A stretch of DNA of 64,000 nt from Dioscorea cayenensis subsp. rotundata (taxonomy: Eukaryota; Streptophyta; Magnoliopsida; Dioscoreales; Dioscoreaceae). The notes beneath the pieces were generated by a model. That model ran no database searches, was not told the origin of the DNA, and was given only the letters and a program-made list of their open reading frames with translations. The position numbers were made by a program, and so were the translations under genes. The stretch covers positions 29,761,610-29,825,609 of the forward strand of contig NC_052479.1 of NCBI RefSeq assembly GCF_009730915.1, written 5' to 3'. This document shows positions 26,301 to 38,177 of the stretch, in pieces. The number at the start of each line of letters is the position of its first letter. Position 1 is the stretch's first letter.

Positions 26301-28197
26301 ATTTTTGGGATTAAAAAGGTTAGAGATTTATATATGAAAGAGTATCAGAGTGCCATTTCTGACAAGAATGGAAATAAGCAAAATGATGTTCAAAGTCAGG
26401 TAAGTTCTCACAATTCACTACTCGACATATTAAAGCAGGACTCTGTGTTGTTTCTCACAATACGAAATAACCAATAAATGAGAAATAAATGTTGAAGGAA
26501 GCTGACTTCCAAAAAAAAAAAAAAACAAAAACAAAAGTAGCATTTGTAAAATTCGTAAGGTAAAAAATGCATTGCCAGGAAAAGACAAGCAAACTGCATT
26601 GTTAAACTGCCAGCACAATAAGCCTGTGATGCACATATGTTCATATAGAGTTTACCTCTCCAAAGCAAAAATTGCTATCCGATTGCAAGATCCTCCGGGC
26701 TACTAGAGCACCAATGTCACGCCCTCGTTGTTCAACTGGCTGCCCCCTTTCTATTAAGGTAACCTCTGCACCAAGTTCCACAAGCACAAGGCAAGCAAAC
26801 AAGCCTGATGGTCCGCTACCTACAACTGCTACCTTAGGCCTAGGATGGGGAAACTTGTATGAATTACTACTATCCATTTCTTGTTTTCCTTCTTTATTGT
26901 CTTTCGAATCATGTATAATGCTGATCAAATCAAGAGAAACCGTCTCACTGGGCATATACTCCACCAGCCCAACTTTATATTCTAAGCGATCAATAAAGTC
27001 CCAAGTGCGAGGCTCCAATTCAAGTAATTGCTTAACATCCATATCCACTGTATAAACAAACTCAGGTTCTTTCAGCAGCTGTAAAATCATCAAAACTAAT
27101 ATTCAGAAGCTCAGTCTGCTATGAAAAAACAATATACTTCAAATTTTACTTTTTTAAGATATAAATAATTCAAAGGGATTGAAGTAACTATTTACTTATG
27201 ATAAAAGAAAAACTGGATCAAAAATTTGAGTGGTAAAAATAAGAAGGAACTAGGTTTTATGATATAGGTCCTGACTCAAATATAGCATTTGCCATACAAT
27301 TGACAAGACTTGAGGCTAGAGTTTATGTTACAGAGAAATACACCATTATAATGCACTATTTTGCATTCTGAGAAACTAACCTTCCTTGCATCAAAGGATT
27401 TCCTGACGACGAAGAATGCTTCATGTGGCAGCATTGAAGCAACCTGCAGAAAATACAGACATTAGCTGAGACAAATTACACAAACATAAAAACCAAACTG
27501 CTGATTCAAAAACATAAGCATAATCATCATCATTAATCAAACATGAAACGTACAATAAAAACATTCGTTCGATTCAGAAAAATCTAAAGCTACAGGTAAA
27601 ATAATTAGCTATTTATAAATATAATAATGTGAATGAAGCATAAGGAAACAGTGAGCAAAAGGAACCGCCTTTCTCACTCATATAAGAACGATTAAGCAGC
27701 TAAAAATGGTGCATTAATCCAAACAAGTTTCCGAATTCTCAAAAACATCAACTTTATTCATTCTTCCAAACTCCAGACATAAAATTCTCCTCAAAACGGC
27801 AAATAAATTATCAAGAAAAATCAAAACAGCACCATAAACCACAAGAGCCAGCTCACCGGAAACTCAAGAACCTTAGCGATGGCCTCGAGCAACGGCGGCG
27901 ACACACCAACAAAATCCTTCCCAGGATCCTTACTAAGAGGAACACCAAGCTTCGAGAGCCTCCAAAACCCCTCCTTTCGGTTTTTAATGTCGCTCTTGAC
28001 TAGAGTTTCGGCCATTCTACGGAGCTTCTTCTTTCTCAGAGGGGTACCGCTGCTTCCCCCTCCTCTTCGCGCATTGAATCCCCGAAAACTCCGACCCGAC
28101 GAGGAGGGACAATCAAGGGCTTAGATGAGAGAAAAGCAGAGCTAGGGTTTGGGGTAGCACGGAGGAACGAAGGCGGGAAGCGAACGGTGGACGCCAT
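23399..28197 (-). CDS. PDE327: FAD/NAD(P)-binding oxidoreductase, plastid PDE327-like
   Basis: Flavoprotein of the NAD(FAD)-utilising dehydrogenase family (COG2509 type); the Arabidopsis member is, as I recall, the plastid PIGMENT DEFECTIVE EMBRYO 327 protein. The reaction is unknown. Thirteen exons on the minus strand: 28197-27857, 27443-27381, 27078-26656, 26246-26175, 25896-25771, 25683-25471, 25299-25252, 24742-24581, 24496-24335, 24130-24037, 23961-23843, 23752-23708 and 23635-23399, about 700 residues. The dinucleotide fold shows VAVVGSGPSGLFA (GxGxxG at about 221-226) with Glu at strand 2 (TLIERG); other conserved blocks are FCFGEGGAGTWSDGKL, VLAVGHSARD, CMCPGGQ and GEGAGYAGGIVSAAVDGM. 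The first 40 residues (MASTVRFPPSFLRA) look like a plastid transit peptide. Exon 1 needs two surplus bases removed (28080-28083 and 28032-28034) to link this peptide to the body. Confidence 0.92.
28032..28083 (-). other. Two apparent +1 frame breaks in oxidoreductase exon 1
   Basis: Three frames succeed each other here: the transit peptide ending RRVGVFG, then CAKRRGKQRYPSEK (the block I recall as conserved), then KKLRRMAETLVKS leading into the main body. Removing one G from the run complementary to 28080-28083 and one A from the run complementary to 28032-28034 fuses all three into one frame of 113 codons ending at the exon 1 donor. Confidence 0.75.
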
Positions 28198-28269
28198 TAG
28201 AAAAAGCTTGAGAGAGTTCTCAGAGAAGAAGAAATGAACCGAGATAAGGTTTTGGGTTTTGAGAACTTT

Positions 28270-28962
28270 AGTGTTTAGTCCCTGAATGATTTTCTATTTT
28301 TCTTTCTAGTCCTCAACAGTATGCATTTTGGCCCTAAAACTATGGCTTCACATGCAAATTGGTCCCTCAATCTCAAAGAAGTTAAATAGAAAAAGAAAAT
28401 TATTTAAAATTTTCTCCTGCAATTAAGAACCACTTAATCTATTGACACTGGATCCATTGTGCAGTTTATGTCCCAATCACTTATATATTGTACAGTTTAT
28501 GTCCCGATCTATTACAGTGAAAACATAAATCTACTGAGAGAGTAATTTCATCTATTAATATTATTCGTAAATATATATATATATATATAATTATGGTACT
28601 ATTTCATTCTCATCTCTGACTTTTATTATTATTATTATTTTTTTAATTTTTTTCCCCATAATAATCCATAGTATTTGTTTTAAGTTTTTTTCCCTATCAA
28701 TACCCTTGATACCTTCTCTATTTTATCAGACAATTTTGTGCTTTTAAATTAATTTGAATTTAAAAACTAGAAATGTTTTTAAAACATTTAATAAATTTTA
28801 GAAACTTTTTGAGGAATTAAAAACTTAGAAAGACCTATTGTTATTTTTCTATTAAAAGATCAACTAAGCAGAAGAAATTATAACTTAAATACAGAACTAT
28901 AATATACGATTTTCAATAAGTCATTGAAAAAAATTACTGACCTGTTGAGGGACTAATAGCAA
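28270..28962. mobile_element. Possible small non-autonomous DNA element
   Basis: The ends carry TTAGTCCCTGAAT (about 28275) and, inverted, TTAGTCCCTCAAC (about 28942-28955), with an internal TTGGTCCCTCAATCTC. The interior is AT-rich and non-coding. Such ends are common in plant MITE-like elements; a target duplication was not established. Confidence 0.35.
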
Positions 28963-29292
28963 ATAAAAACTTAATGGAAAGTAGAAATCATCAAGGGCAA
29001 CACATAAATATTGAAAGTAAACGCCTAATTTTTATAGCAATTTCACACATAAAATCAAACATCCAAAGTTTTGGAATTCAATTCCTCAATCTTTGTTCAC
29101 CACCAAACTTTAGAAAAAAGATTTTTCATTATTCAACCGACAATTTCAGCATCACATTTTGTATCACAATTCCATAACCGAAGATTTTCATGGCTCTGTC
29201 ACAAATATTGTTTGTGAATATCATAACAACTTCGGGAAAACCCTAATTCACCACGCCAATCTTCTTGCTAAATACTAAGTCATGCACATGTT

Positions 29293-29773
29293 TTACGAAA
29301 ATGAAGTGAAATCTTCAGGCCGCGCAATGTTAACTTCCTCAAAGTCATCATCATCTGAAATATTAGAGAGAAAAAACAAGTTTGAATCACAAAGTCAAGT
29401 CAAGAGATTGCATTTTCGATAGAAAGAATGTGCTCTAATGAAATTGATGAATTGTGGATGAAAAAGTGCGAAGAAAACCTTTCCTAAATGTTAATGCAAC
29501 GACAGCATCATTTTCAACCTGTACAGATAAGAAAACAATATAATCAGTGCATTTGACCAAATCAGCAGAAATTAGAGTTTCTTTTGTTACCTTCTGCTCT
29601 GCTAATGTTTTTGAATCAACCAAAATTTCGTTGCTTGATACTAATGTTAAGCGTTGTTTATCAGTTGGTTGATCGGTTAGGGCTTGCAGTTTCTGCTTGA
29701 TATCTGAAGTTTTTTCGGTTGGATCACACTGTATAAAGTACGTTGTCTTCTCACGCTTCACACGAATATACAT
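29293..29773 (-). CDS. Elongin-B-like ubiquitin-fold protein
   Basis: Small ubiquitin-like protein of the type annotated in plants as ubiquitin-like superfamily and resembling elongin B, an adaptor in transcription elongation and cullin ligase complexes in animals; its plant role is not established. Three coding exons on the minus strand: 29773-29591, 29518-29479 and 29354-29293, giving 94 residues. It starts MYIRVKREKTTYFIQCDP, shows the ubiquitin-fold LKxxL-like helix (DIKQKLQAL) and QRLTLVSSNEILVDSKTL, and ends with an acidic tail (DDDFEEVNIARPEDF). The ATG lies three bases after a good acceptor (TTGATTCAG), so the 5' UTR is split by a long intron, with the first exon probably near 31494-31620. 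Confidence 0.88.
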
Positions 29774-30860
29774 GGCCTGAATCAATGCAACAACAATGAT
29801 CATTGATTAAATGAGGACATTGGCATATTAATGGCCAACGAATGTCCAGACAAAATGGTAAGAAAGTATAACAACTGATGACTGTCGATAAATTACATAG
29901 AAGATTGAGAATATGACAAACAAGTTTTGCTTGCAGACCATGATATCTACGAACCCAAATAAGGCTGAAAATAGAAATCTAATACAAAAGTTTAAGGTTG
30001 ACCTTTTCGTCTAACCCAAAGCATGCATTCATGCATATATATATATATATAACTCATTCACAAACTTATTCAATAAAGAAGTGATTCAAAGGAAATTAGT
30101 GAGGAACATGAGGATAGTACAAAGGCATTCGATGATACCATATTCCAACGACGGTTTTTTTCAAGAATAAGTTTCAGTAACTGTCTCTGACAAACAGGAA
30201 ATGCAGCCAAGTAAGCAGGTTATTATCTGCATACAAAATAGAGAAGAACAGCTCATCCTTTATATGTGAGAAATAAACTGACAATTTATAATATAATTTC
30301 AATTTATTGCAGGCAGTGAAACAATATAATACACACTAAAACTTAAGTAAATCAAGTTCTTAAGCTACTATTGGTCCCCGAACAACAGCCAATGTTTGTT
30401 TTAGTTGGCTGAAAAACAATGTTTGATTTTATACTTCAGCTGGATGAAATTGTTTATTTTAGCCCCTCCATCAGTTACATCATGACTGATGCTGTCAAAC
30501 AGACTTTAACTTGGTATATCAATGTAAACAAGAACACAATTAATTATTAAGTTTTAGTTTTTTATGCCAAATTGCCAATATTTGCTAGGCAGCACTAAAA
30601 AGGACAAAGTCACCTAGTTCAGAGACAAAAACTAACAAAGATCCCAACTTCATAGACCGATACTAACTTTGAACTGTAAAACTAAGCATACTTTTGAAGA
30701 ACAAACAACAGAATGCTGAAAGAACAGAACTTCTAAGAAGTAATAAACTATGCATTGTCAGGAACAAAAATTAAAAACTAGATGCACAGATTTTGTTATA
30801 TCCTGGATAGAAAAAGGTACAAGAAACACAGCAAAAAAATATTAAAATAAAGAACTTCCA

Positions 30861-31262
30861 TAAAACCACTACTTTTCAAGGATTTCATTGTAACGAAAGC
30901 TTCAAGCTTGAAATCTAATAGAAACCACCCAAAAAAAAAAGGCTCTATAACCATGAATTCATCAACAACAACATGTTTATTAAAGAAAACAACTTCCTTA
31001 ACACCACCAGTTTCAAAAATTTCAATGTAACAAAAGCTTCAAGCTTAAATATTAATAGAAACCAAGAAAACCTATAACCATCAATCCATCAACAACAACA
31101 TGCTCATTAAAGAAAAAGAACATCCACAACACCACCAGTTTCAAAAATTTCACTGTAACAATGGCTTCAAGCTTGAGCATTAATAGTAAACAAATAAACC
31201 ATAGCCATCAATCCATAAACTACAACAAGTCTATTAAAGAAACTATAACCTCAACTGAACTT
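30861..31262. repeat. Tandem array of an approx. 130-bp unit in the 5' intron
   Basis: Three clear copies begin near 30866, 31002 and 31131 with CACCAGTTTCAAAAATTTC-like sequence, followed by GTAACAAAAGCTTCAAGCTT, a variable part, CCATCAATCCATCAACAAC and TTAAAGAAA. A partial copy follows near 31215. The array is AT-rich with no coding frame. Confidence 0.85.
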
Positions 31263-31493
31263 AGAATAGGAACGAAAGCATTGACATAAAAAATTGATTA
31301 AATTACTAAAAAAAATTTGATTCCAAACCATGCAAAATGACACCTTTCTAACGCGAAACTCAGTAGGCAGAGAAAAAAAACCCTAGATCCCCAAATCAAA
31401 CTCAGAGAAACAAAACATTATTGCTAAAGATCTCCAGAACAAACCAAAATCCGAAGGGAAAACCAAGAAATTGAGAGAAAGTTTGGAACTTGC

Positions 31494-31620
31494 CTTCAAA
31501 TAGGAATTTCTCAATGCGATTGGATTGAGTTCCGAATCGTTCAAATGGAACGCACCCGTGAAATTGTGGAAATCGGAGGAAAATCCGAGGGTATCCAAGT
31601 TTGCAGATAAACCCCTTCAT
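31494..31620 (-). other. Probable 5' UTR exon of the elongin-B-like gene
   Basis: A moderately GC-rich block next to the divergent promoter. On the minus strand it contains AAGGCAAGT near 31494, a good GC-type donor, which would pair with the acceptor at 29777. A GT donor alternative (CGGGTGCGT near 31557) also exists, so the exact end is open. Confidence 0.4.
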
Positions 31621-32163
31621 TATATTTAATAATATTTTTTTAAAAAAATCCCTTTTTTTTACTTTTCACTCTGAGTTTTTTTTTTCTTTTGACCGGGGAC
31701 TCTTTTAGTTTTACTTAAAAAAAAAAGTGAAATTAATTAATATCAAAATTCTAAAAAAATATCATTGTAAATTTTAAATTTAAATATTCAAATGTATATA
31801 TATTTTTGTCAAATCTACATTTCAACCTTTGAACCATATTACAGTTTTCTTAATGTTTTTCTTTTATTAAGATTAGTTAAATAATTATATTTTTATAAAT
31901 ATATATTATAAAAATAATTTTTTTCATCTCAGTTTTTAAAGCCCCACTCGGCTTCCGAAGAAGACGCCAAAACCCTCGAACATCAGTAGAGATAACATCA
32001 AGGAAGGGTTTTGCAGTGGTTTTGACTCTTCTCTATCCTTTCTTCTCCCAAAACCCTAATCAAAATCCCTCCTTTTTTGATTCCAATCAATCCCCAATTG
32101 ATACCAACTGGCGTCCTTAGCACCTTCGTTCCTTCTAATCCCTCCATTCCATGCCCATGGTCA
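31621..32163. promoter_or_regulatory. Divergent promoter between the elongin-B-like gene and RPOT
   Basis: The two transcripts point away from each other across about 540 bases. The core is very AT-rich (31621-31930) and both flanks hold AAACCCTA telo-box-like motifs (about 31379 and 32051). No coding sequence is seen. Confidence 0.55.
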
Positions 32164-35100
32164 ATGGAGGAGGATTCAAGCAAGAAGGAGTCCTTCTCCC
32201 AAGGTTTCTCTTTTGAATTTTGGCTCTTCAGTCGCTGGTTCACTGGCAGTGAAGAACAAGCGCAAAGGTCTCATCTTTTTGATGAATCCAAGCTCTTCAA
32301 AAGGAGTTGGGGAATGGATGGTCTTTAGCTCTCTTCATTCTTCTTCGTTTCCTCTTGGTTCGGAGCCTTCGGAGCCAGAGAGCTCTTTTCCAGTGGTCTT
32401 TTCACAATTGGGTCCAATGCAATCTCCTTTGTTGTTAGATCCAGTTGCGGATTATTCTATGGAAGAGATGGATTTTCAGTTTTGGAGAAAGGGATTGTCA
32501 CTTGAAAGAGTTTTCCAAGAAGACCCACCTTGGATTTTATCCAATTATGCTGAACAGATTGATCTTTCGTTGAGTTTTGAGAAGTTTGATGCCAAGAGGA
32601 TGGATAGGTCAAAGTATAATAAACTCCGGAGGAGGCAGGTGAAGGTGGAGACCGAAGCATGGCAAAAGGCAGCCGAGGAGTACAAAGAATTGGAAAGAGA
32701 GATGCTTGATAAGAAGCTTGCCCCTAGTTTGCCTTATGTGAAGTCCTTGTTTTTGGGGTGGTTTGAGCCTTTGAGAGATGCTATTGAGAAGGAGCAGAAG
32801 TTGCAGAAGGTTAAGAAGCAGAAGGCTGCTTATGCGGCTCATATTGGTTTGTTATCAGCTGACAAGCTCGCGGTCATTGTGATGCATAAAATGATGGGGC
32901 TGTTGATGACTGGACAGGAAGAGGGGTGTGTTAGGGTTATTCAAGCAGCTTTCCATATTGGTGAGGCCATAGAGCACGAGGTGAGTCATGTTCATTTTGC
33001 TCAAGCAATTAGCAATTCAGCTACAACATATTTTTATGATGTTGGATTTTATATGCGTGCAAAGCCCTTCTAATTTGTGAGCGATTATTATAATAATCTG
33101 ATTTACTAAAACCATCTCTTTTGTATCTTATGTCAATGTGTATCTATTTATAGCGGTGTGCTTGCACTTGCTTAAATTTTCTTCGACCGGGGAAATTTAT
33201 AGCCACTTATTTCCCTCAGTTAAAAATGTGGAATTTACTTTCCATTTCAATCATGTAACCCCTTTATCATATCTTGTTCTTGAAACTTTCAGGTGAAGAT
33301 TCATGATTTTCTTCAAATGACAAAACGATCTGGAAGGAGAAAAAAGCAACCTGATAAAAGTGTTGTTTTCAACAAAGAGCAAGAAGTCCTTAGGAAACGG
33401 GTTGTGGATATGGTAAAAATGAAAAAATTTGGTGAAGTGCAAAAACTTGTGAAAGATGAGGTTACTGTTGAGCCTTGGGGCCGGGATGCCCAAGTTAAGG
33501 TTTGTGCATCTTTCTCTAGCTCGGAGTTTGCTAGGTGATACTTTATACTTATATTTTACAATTTCTGGAGTAAAAATTTCTTCCCTTTTTATTCTTGCAG
33601 TTGGGAAGTCGGCTGATAGAATTATTAACTGAATCAGCTTATGTACAATCTCCACCAAGCCAATTAGCAGATAGTTTGCCAGAAATTAGACCTGCATTTA
33701 GACATGTCTTGAAAACCATCACCAGGGAAGATGGGTAAACCTTTTTTTCTTTTCTTTTCTTTTTTATTCTGCCACTGTTCACAAGTTCATAACTGTATTC
33801 CATGCCCTTGTAGTGGAAAATTAAGGAGGAGATATGGAGTGATAGAATGTGATCCCTTGGTCCACAAGGGGCTTGATAGCACGGTAAGTATCATCAAATT
33901 TTTAATCAGATACATCCTTTTTTCAGTCCTGGTTGAAGGGGGTGTCTGTACTAGCTATATGATTGTATTATTTGATTTTGAAGGTTATTATAAGATTTCT
34001 GCTGTATTAGCCTTTGAATAAGTTAGATGATCAATGTAAGATGGGTCACAAAAATGGTGAACTCATGTGTTTTCTCAATGTTTGATTGTGTTGTATGATT
34101 GCTTTTCTATCTTCTTATGTATTATTATTAATTTTGAATTAATATTTGCAGGCTACACACATGGTGATTCCTTACATGCCAATGTTGATACCTCCCAAAC
34201 GGTGGAAGGGGTATGATTGGACGTGGGAATTTAAATTTTGTTTATGATATATTACTATGTGCAAAAGTTTTACTTAGCTACAGACCACAATGAATCATAA
34301 AGTCGCATACTATTATTCTTTTGTCATGTTTCTTCAATGCCTCATCTACGTATTGAACATTTAAGTTGTTGGATCGTTCTCATTTTTTGCTCTGTGAGTT
34401 ATTAGTTTCCTTTCACTTTAAGGTATGACAAAGGTGGGCATTTGTTCTTACCATCATATGTCATGCGTACACATGGATCAAGGGAACAACAAGATGCAAT
34501 TAAAAGCACCCCTCGAAAACAGTTGCAGAAGGTTTTTCAGGTTAATAATTTTCTGTTTATCTTTTGGCTTTGTTGCTTCTTTTTTGCTACAGATTGCTCT
34601 CTGTTTGTAACTGCTGTTCCGTTTCTTATAAATGCTGTTAAATGCAATATAATTAGCTTTGAAGAAACATTTGGGTGACTAGTGTATAAATGTTCTGGAA
34701 CACCATTTACTTAAACTTTTTGTGCCCATGTTTTACAGGGTAACTATGCCATTCATGATAATGCAAATTTTTCGATTCTTGGCGATATCTTAAAATAGAT
34801 AAAATGTCATTTTCATACTAGTCTTCCAAATTTGTCTTGATCAATACCCTGCTTTTTTAGTAGAGAGAAGATTCAGTATTTTGTTTGAATTTCATATCCG
34901 TTCTATCAAAGTAGCCAATTCCACTGGAGTTTTAACATGCCAACCACATATTTCAGGCACTAGACACGCTTGGAAGTACAAAATGGAGGGTAAACAAAAG
35001 AATACTTGATGTGGTAGAGAGCCTGTGGAGTACAGGTGGTGGAATTGCTGGTCTTATTGACCGGGAGGATGTGAGTATCACCTCAATTTAATTTTGTGGA

Positions 35101-38100
35101 GAACAAAGTTAATGCCAAAGCTGTTGCATAATTCCCCATATATATTTTTCTTTTTTTCTTTTTCCCCTTCTTTCTATGTATCTCATTTTTTTCCCACCCT
35201 TGTAGGTGCCTTTGCCAGAAAGACCTAATTTAGATGATCTAGCTGAGCTCCGGAAATGGAGATGGAACACTAGAAAAGTTAAGAAGACCAACTCTGAGAT
35301 GCATGCTCAGAGATGTGATATAGAACTTAAACTCTCTGTGAGCCATATTCTCTTCATTTTTTATATACTTCATGCTTTTTGTGCATCATTGTCTGCTGCT
35401 TATTTCACTTTATCTGTAAATAGGTGGCACGCAAAATGCGGGATGAGGAAAACTTGTATTATCCCCATAATCTGGATTTTCGTGGCCGGGCGTATCCTAT
35501 GCATTCCCACCTGAACCATTTAAGTTCAGATCTATGCCGAGGAATCTTGGAGTTTGCGGAAGGAAGACCACTTGGGAAGTCTGGGTTACGTTGGCTAAAG
35601 ATACATTTGGCAAACCTCTATGCTGGAGGTGTTGAAAAATTATCACATGATGGAAGGTTGGCATTTGTCGAGAATAGTTTGCCTGATATATTTGATTCAG
35701 CGACCAATCCTGTTGATGGAAACCGATGGTGGCTAAATGCTGAAGATCCTTTCCAATGCTTAGCTGCATGTATAAATCTTTCAGATGCCTTGAAAAGCTC
35801 ATCTCCCCAAAGCGTCGTTTCCCATTTGCCTATTCATCAGGTATGATAGCTGGCATTGAAAATTATGCTGCCTAAAGAAAAGCAAGATTTTTAGATTTTT
35901 TTTTTCCTTGTCATCCTTTGGAATCCTCACAGCACCATATCGTGCAAAATGTTTTAGAACTTAGAGTAGGGATTACTTTTCACTTCATAAATTGGATGTT
36001 CATGATGCAAGTCTTCTGTTGTTTCTTTGAGCGTTTTGTCTTATAGTATCATAGTCATCCAGACTAATTCCTTCCACCATATGTAAAGTGATTGTACAAG
36101 CCATGTAGGCTTTATATCATTAATGGTTTAGTTCTGTCTTGCAATTTTATCTTATGCTAACTTCCCATCTTTCATCTATAATGTTCGATTGAGGTGCTAA
36201 ACAATGTTTTCGTTGCAAATGTAGAGTTTTACTCCACAAGAGCTAATTAAATTGTTATCTAATTAGCTCTCGAACTTGTTAGCATTACTTTCACAAATGT
36301 AGAGTTTTACTCCATAATCTCAATCAAATCCTGGTTTCTTTGTAGGATGGTTCTTGCAATGGTTTGCAACACTATGCAGCTCTGGGAAGAAATTCTGTAG
36401 GCTACATTTTTCTTCTTCAAGCAATCTCATTTATTTATATAATTTTCATTGTGCATGTGTGATTTGTATATTCTTCAACTATGTCCCTGCATTAACAATT
36501 CTTTGATATCTCAGCTAGAGGCAGCTGCAGTCAATCTAGTTGCAGGGGATAAACCTGCTGATGTATATTCAGGAATATCTGCCAGGTATACATTGCATAA
36601 TGCACAATATAAGCCTCTGAAGAATAACGAAACTTTTCTGCCAGAAGTTGGTTCAATTATCAAGAACATTGGCTCTCTGATGATTAAATGCTAAATTTGT
36701 GATAAATTGTTTCTTTGTTCAAAATAAAGAGTTCTGGAGGCTGTGAGAAGGGACGCCCAGAAGGATCCAGCTGCTGGTCCAACCGCCGCACTTGCCAAGC
36801 TCCTAGTTGATCAGGTTAGTGTTCCTTCAAAGAGCTCCAAGAAATCACCTGAACAAATATAAATGCTTCATTGATAATCCTTATATTCAGTTGAATTTTA
36901 TTCGGCCTTGGTAGCATTCAGGTGGATAGGAAGTTAGTGAAGCAGACTGTAATGACATCCGTGTATGGTGTTACATATGTTGGTGCTCGTGAGCAAATCA
37001 AAAGGAGATTGGCAGAGAAGGGACAGATTGAGGATGACGTGTTACTGTTTAGTGCATCCTGCTATGCTGCTAAAGTAAGTGTTTCTGTCTTAATTAACCG
37101 CAAATGTAGTATTTTGAATCGACGAGCTTTTTATATTGATGCAATACATTGCTGTAGGTGACATTGAATGCTCTTGGTGAGATGTTTGAAGCTGCGCGTA
37201 GTATTATGAAATGGCTTGCTGATTGTGCGAAGGTGTCCCCCTTTATCTTGTCCAACATCAATTGACATTCAATGTCTTATATATATATATATATTTAAAG
37301 AGAACTTTTTGAGAGTTTGTATAATTTCTTGCACTGAAATGGCATTTTAGGTGATTGCTTCGGAGAATCAACCTGTTAGATGGACGACTCCTCTTGGTCT
37401 ACCCGTTGTTCAGCCTTATCGAAATAGCGAAAGACATCAAGTGTGTTGAGTTTTTATTTGAACTTCTATGTATATATATATATATGTTCTGGACAATGCA
37501 AAGAATCATGAAATTAACTGATTTCAATGTTTACAGGTACGAACTTCGCTTCAAGTTTTGGCATTACAGCGGGAGGGTGACATGGTACAGTACAACCAAT
37601 CTTTTTTCCTTTGCGATCTTTTCCTGCACCCAAAACTTTCTTTCTCATTTTGTTATTTGGTCACCAATATCAGGTTTCAGTTAAACGGCAGAAGACCGCT
37701 TTCCCACCAAATTTTGTACACTCTCTTGATGGTTCTCATATGATGATGACTGCCATCGCTTGCAGAAAAGCCGGCTTACATTTTGCAGGTCTCTAATGTT
37801 TCTTTAACTGTTAACATTTCATTGTCTACTTCGCATTCATTTCAACATATATATAAAATCTATGTACTATTTGGTTGCAGGGGTTCATGATTCTTTTTGG
37901 ACACATGCTTGTGATGTGGACACCATGAATCAAATTCTAAGGAAGCAGTTTGTGGAGCTCTATGAAATTCCTATACTTGAGAATGTAAGGAAACACTACA
38001 CTATATATATATTTTCAATTCTTATCGATTAATTTTGATTGATTATAATTTCTATATATCAAGCAGTTGCTCGAGAGTTTTCAAACATCCTTTCCGACAT

Positions 38101-38177
38101 TAACATTCCCACCTCTGCCAGAGAGAGGTGAATTCGACATGAGAAATGTCCTCGACTCACCTTACTTCTTCAACTAA
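32164..38177 (+). CDS. RPOT: Organellar phage-type (T7-like) RNA polymerase
   Basis: Single-subunit nuclear-encoded RNA polymerase of mitochondria and/or plastids. Nineteen exons: to 32980, 33293-33499, 33601-33734, 33814-33883, 34152-34210, 34423-34540, 34957-35070, 35206-35337, 35424-35840, 36346-36396, 36515-36585, 36730-36814, 36922-37074, 37158-37232, 37351-37440, 37537-37584, 37674-37788, 37881-37984 and 38067-38177. Counted from the first in-frame ATG (32282) the protein has 950 residues. All catalytic motifs are present: DFRGRAYP (about 529), motif [17 protein letters not shown] with Asp651, motif B with Lys726 and Tyr734, motif C HDSF with Asp883, and C-terminal Phe-Asn. The open frame continues upstream of 32282 as an Arg/Ser-rich peptide ([18 protein letters not shown]) but lacks an ATG; the ATG at 32164 joins it if one G at 32166-32167 is surplus. 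Whether this is the mitochondrial or plastid copy cannot be told here. Confidence 0.95.
37279..37294. repeat. (TA)n run in an RPOT intron
   Basis: Short TA run between exons 14 and 15; a similar run lies near 37472-37485 in the next intron. Confidence 0.8.

Noticed and set aside
26672-27055. Plus-strand frame of 127 codons opposite the oxidoreductase
   Set aside because: Antisense shadow of the Rossmann-fold exon.
27879-28124. Plus-strand frame of 81 codons
   Set aside because: Antisense shadow of oxidoreductase exon 1.
32077-32328. Acidic open frame starting at an ATG upstream of RPOT as the true N-terminus
   Set aside because: It reads in a different frame from the conserved polymerase, stops at 32328 and is rich in acidic residues, unlike a targeting peptide.
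32164-38177. Integrated bacteriophage or viral polymerase
   Set aside because: The T7-like polymerase has 19 exons and plant RPOT-specific sequence throughout; this is the normal nuclear gene for organelle transcription.
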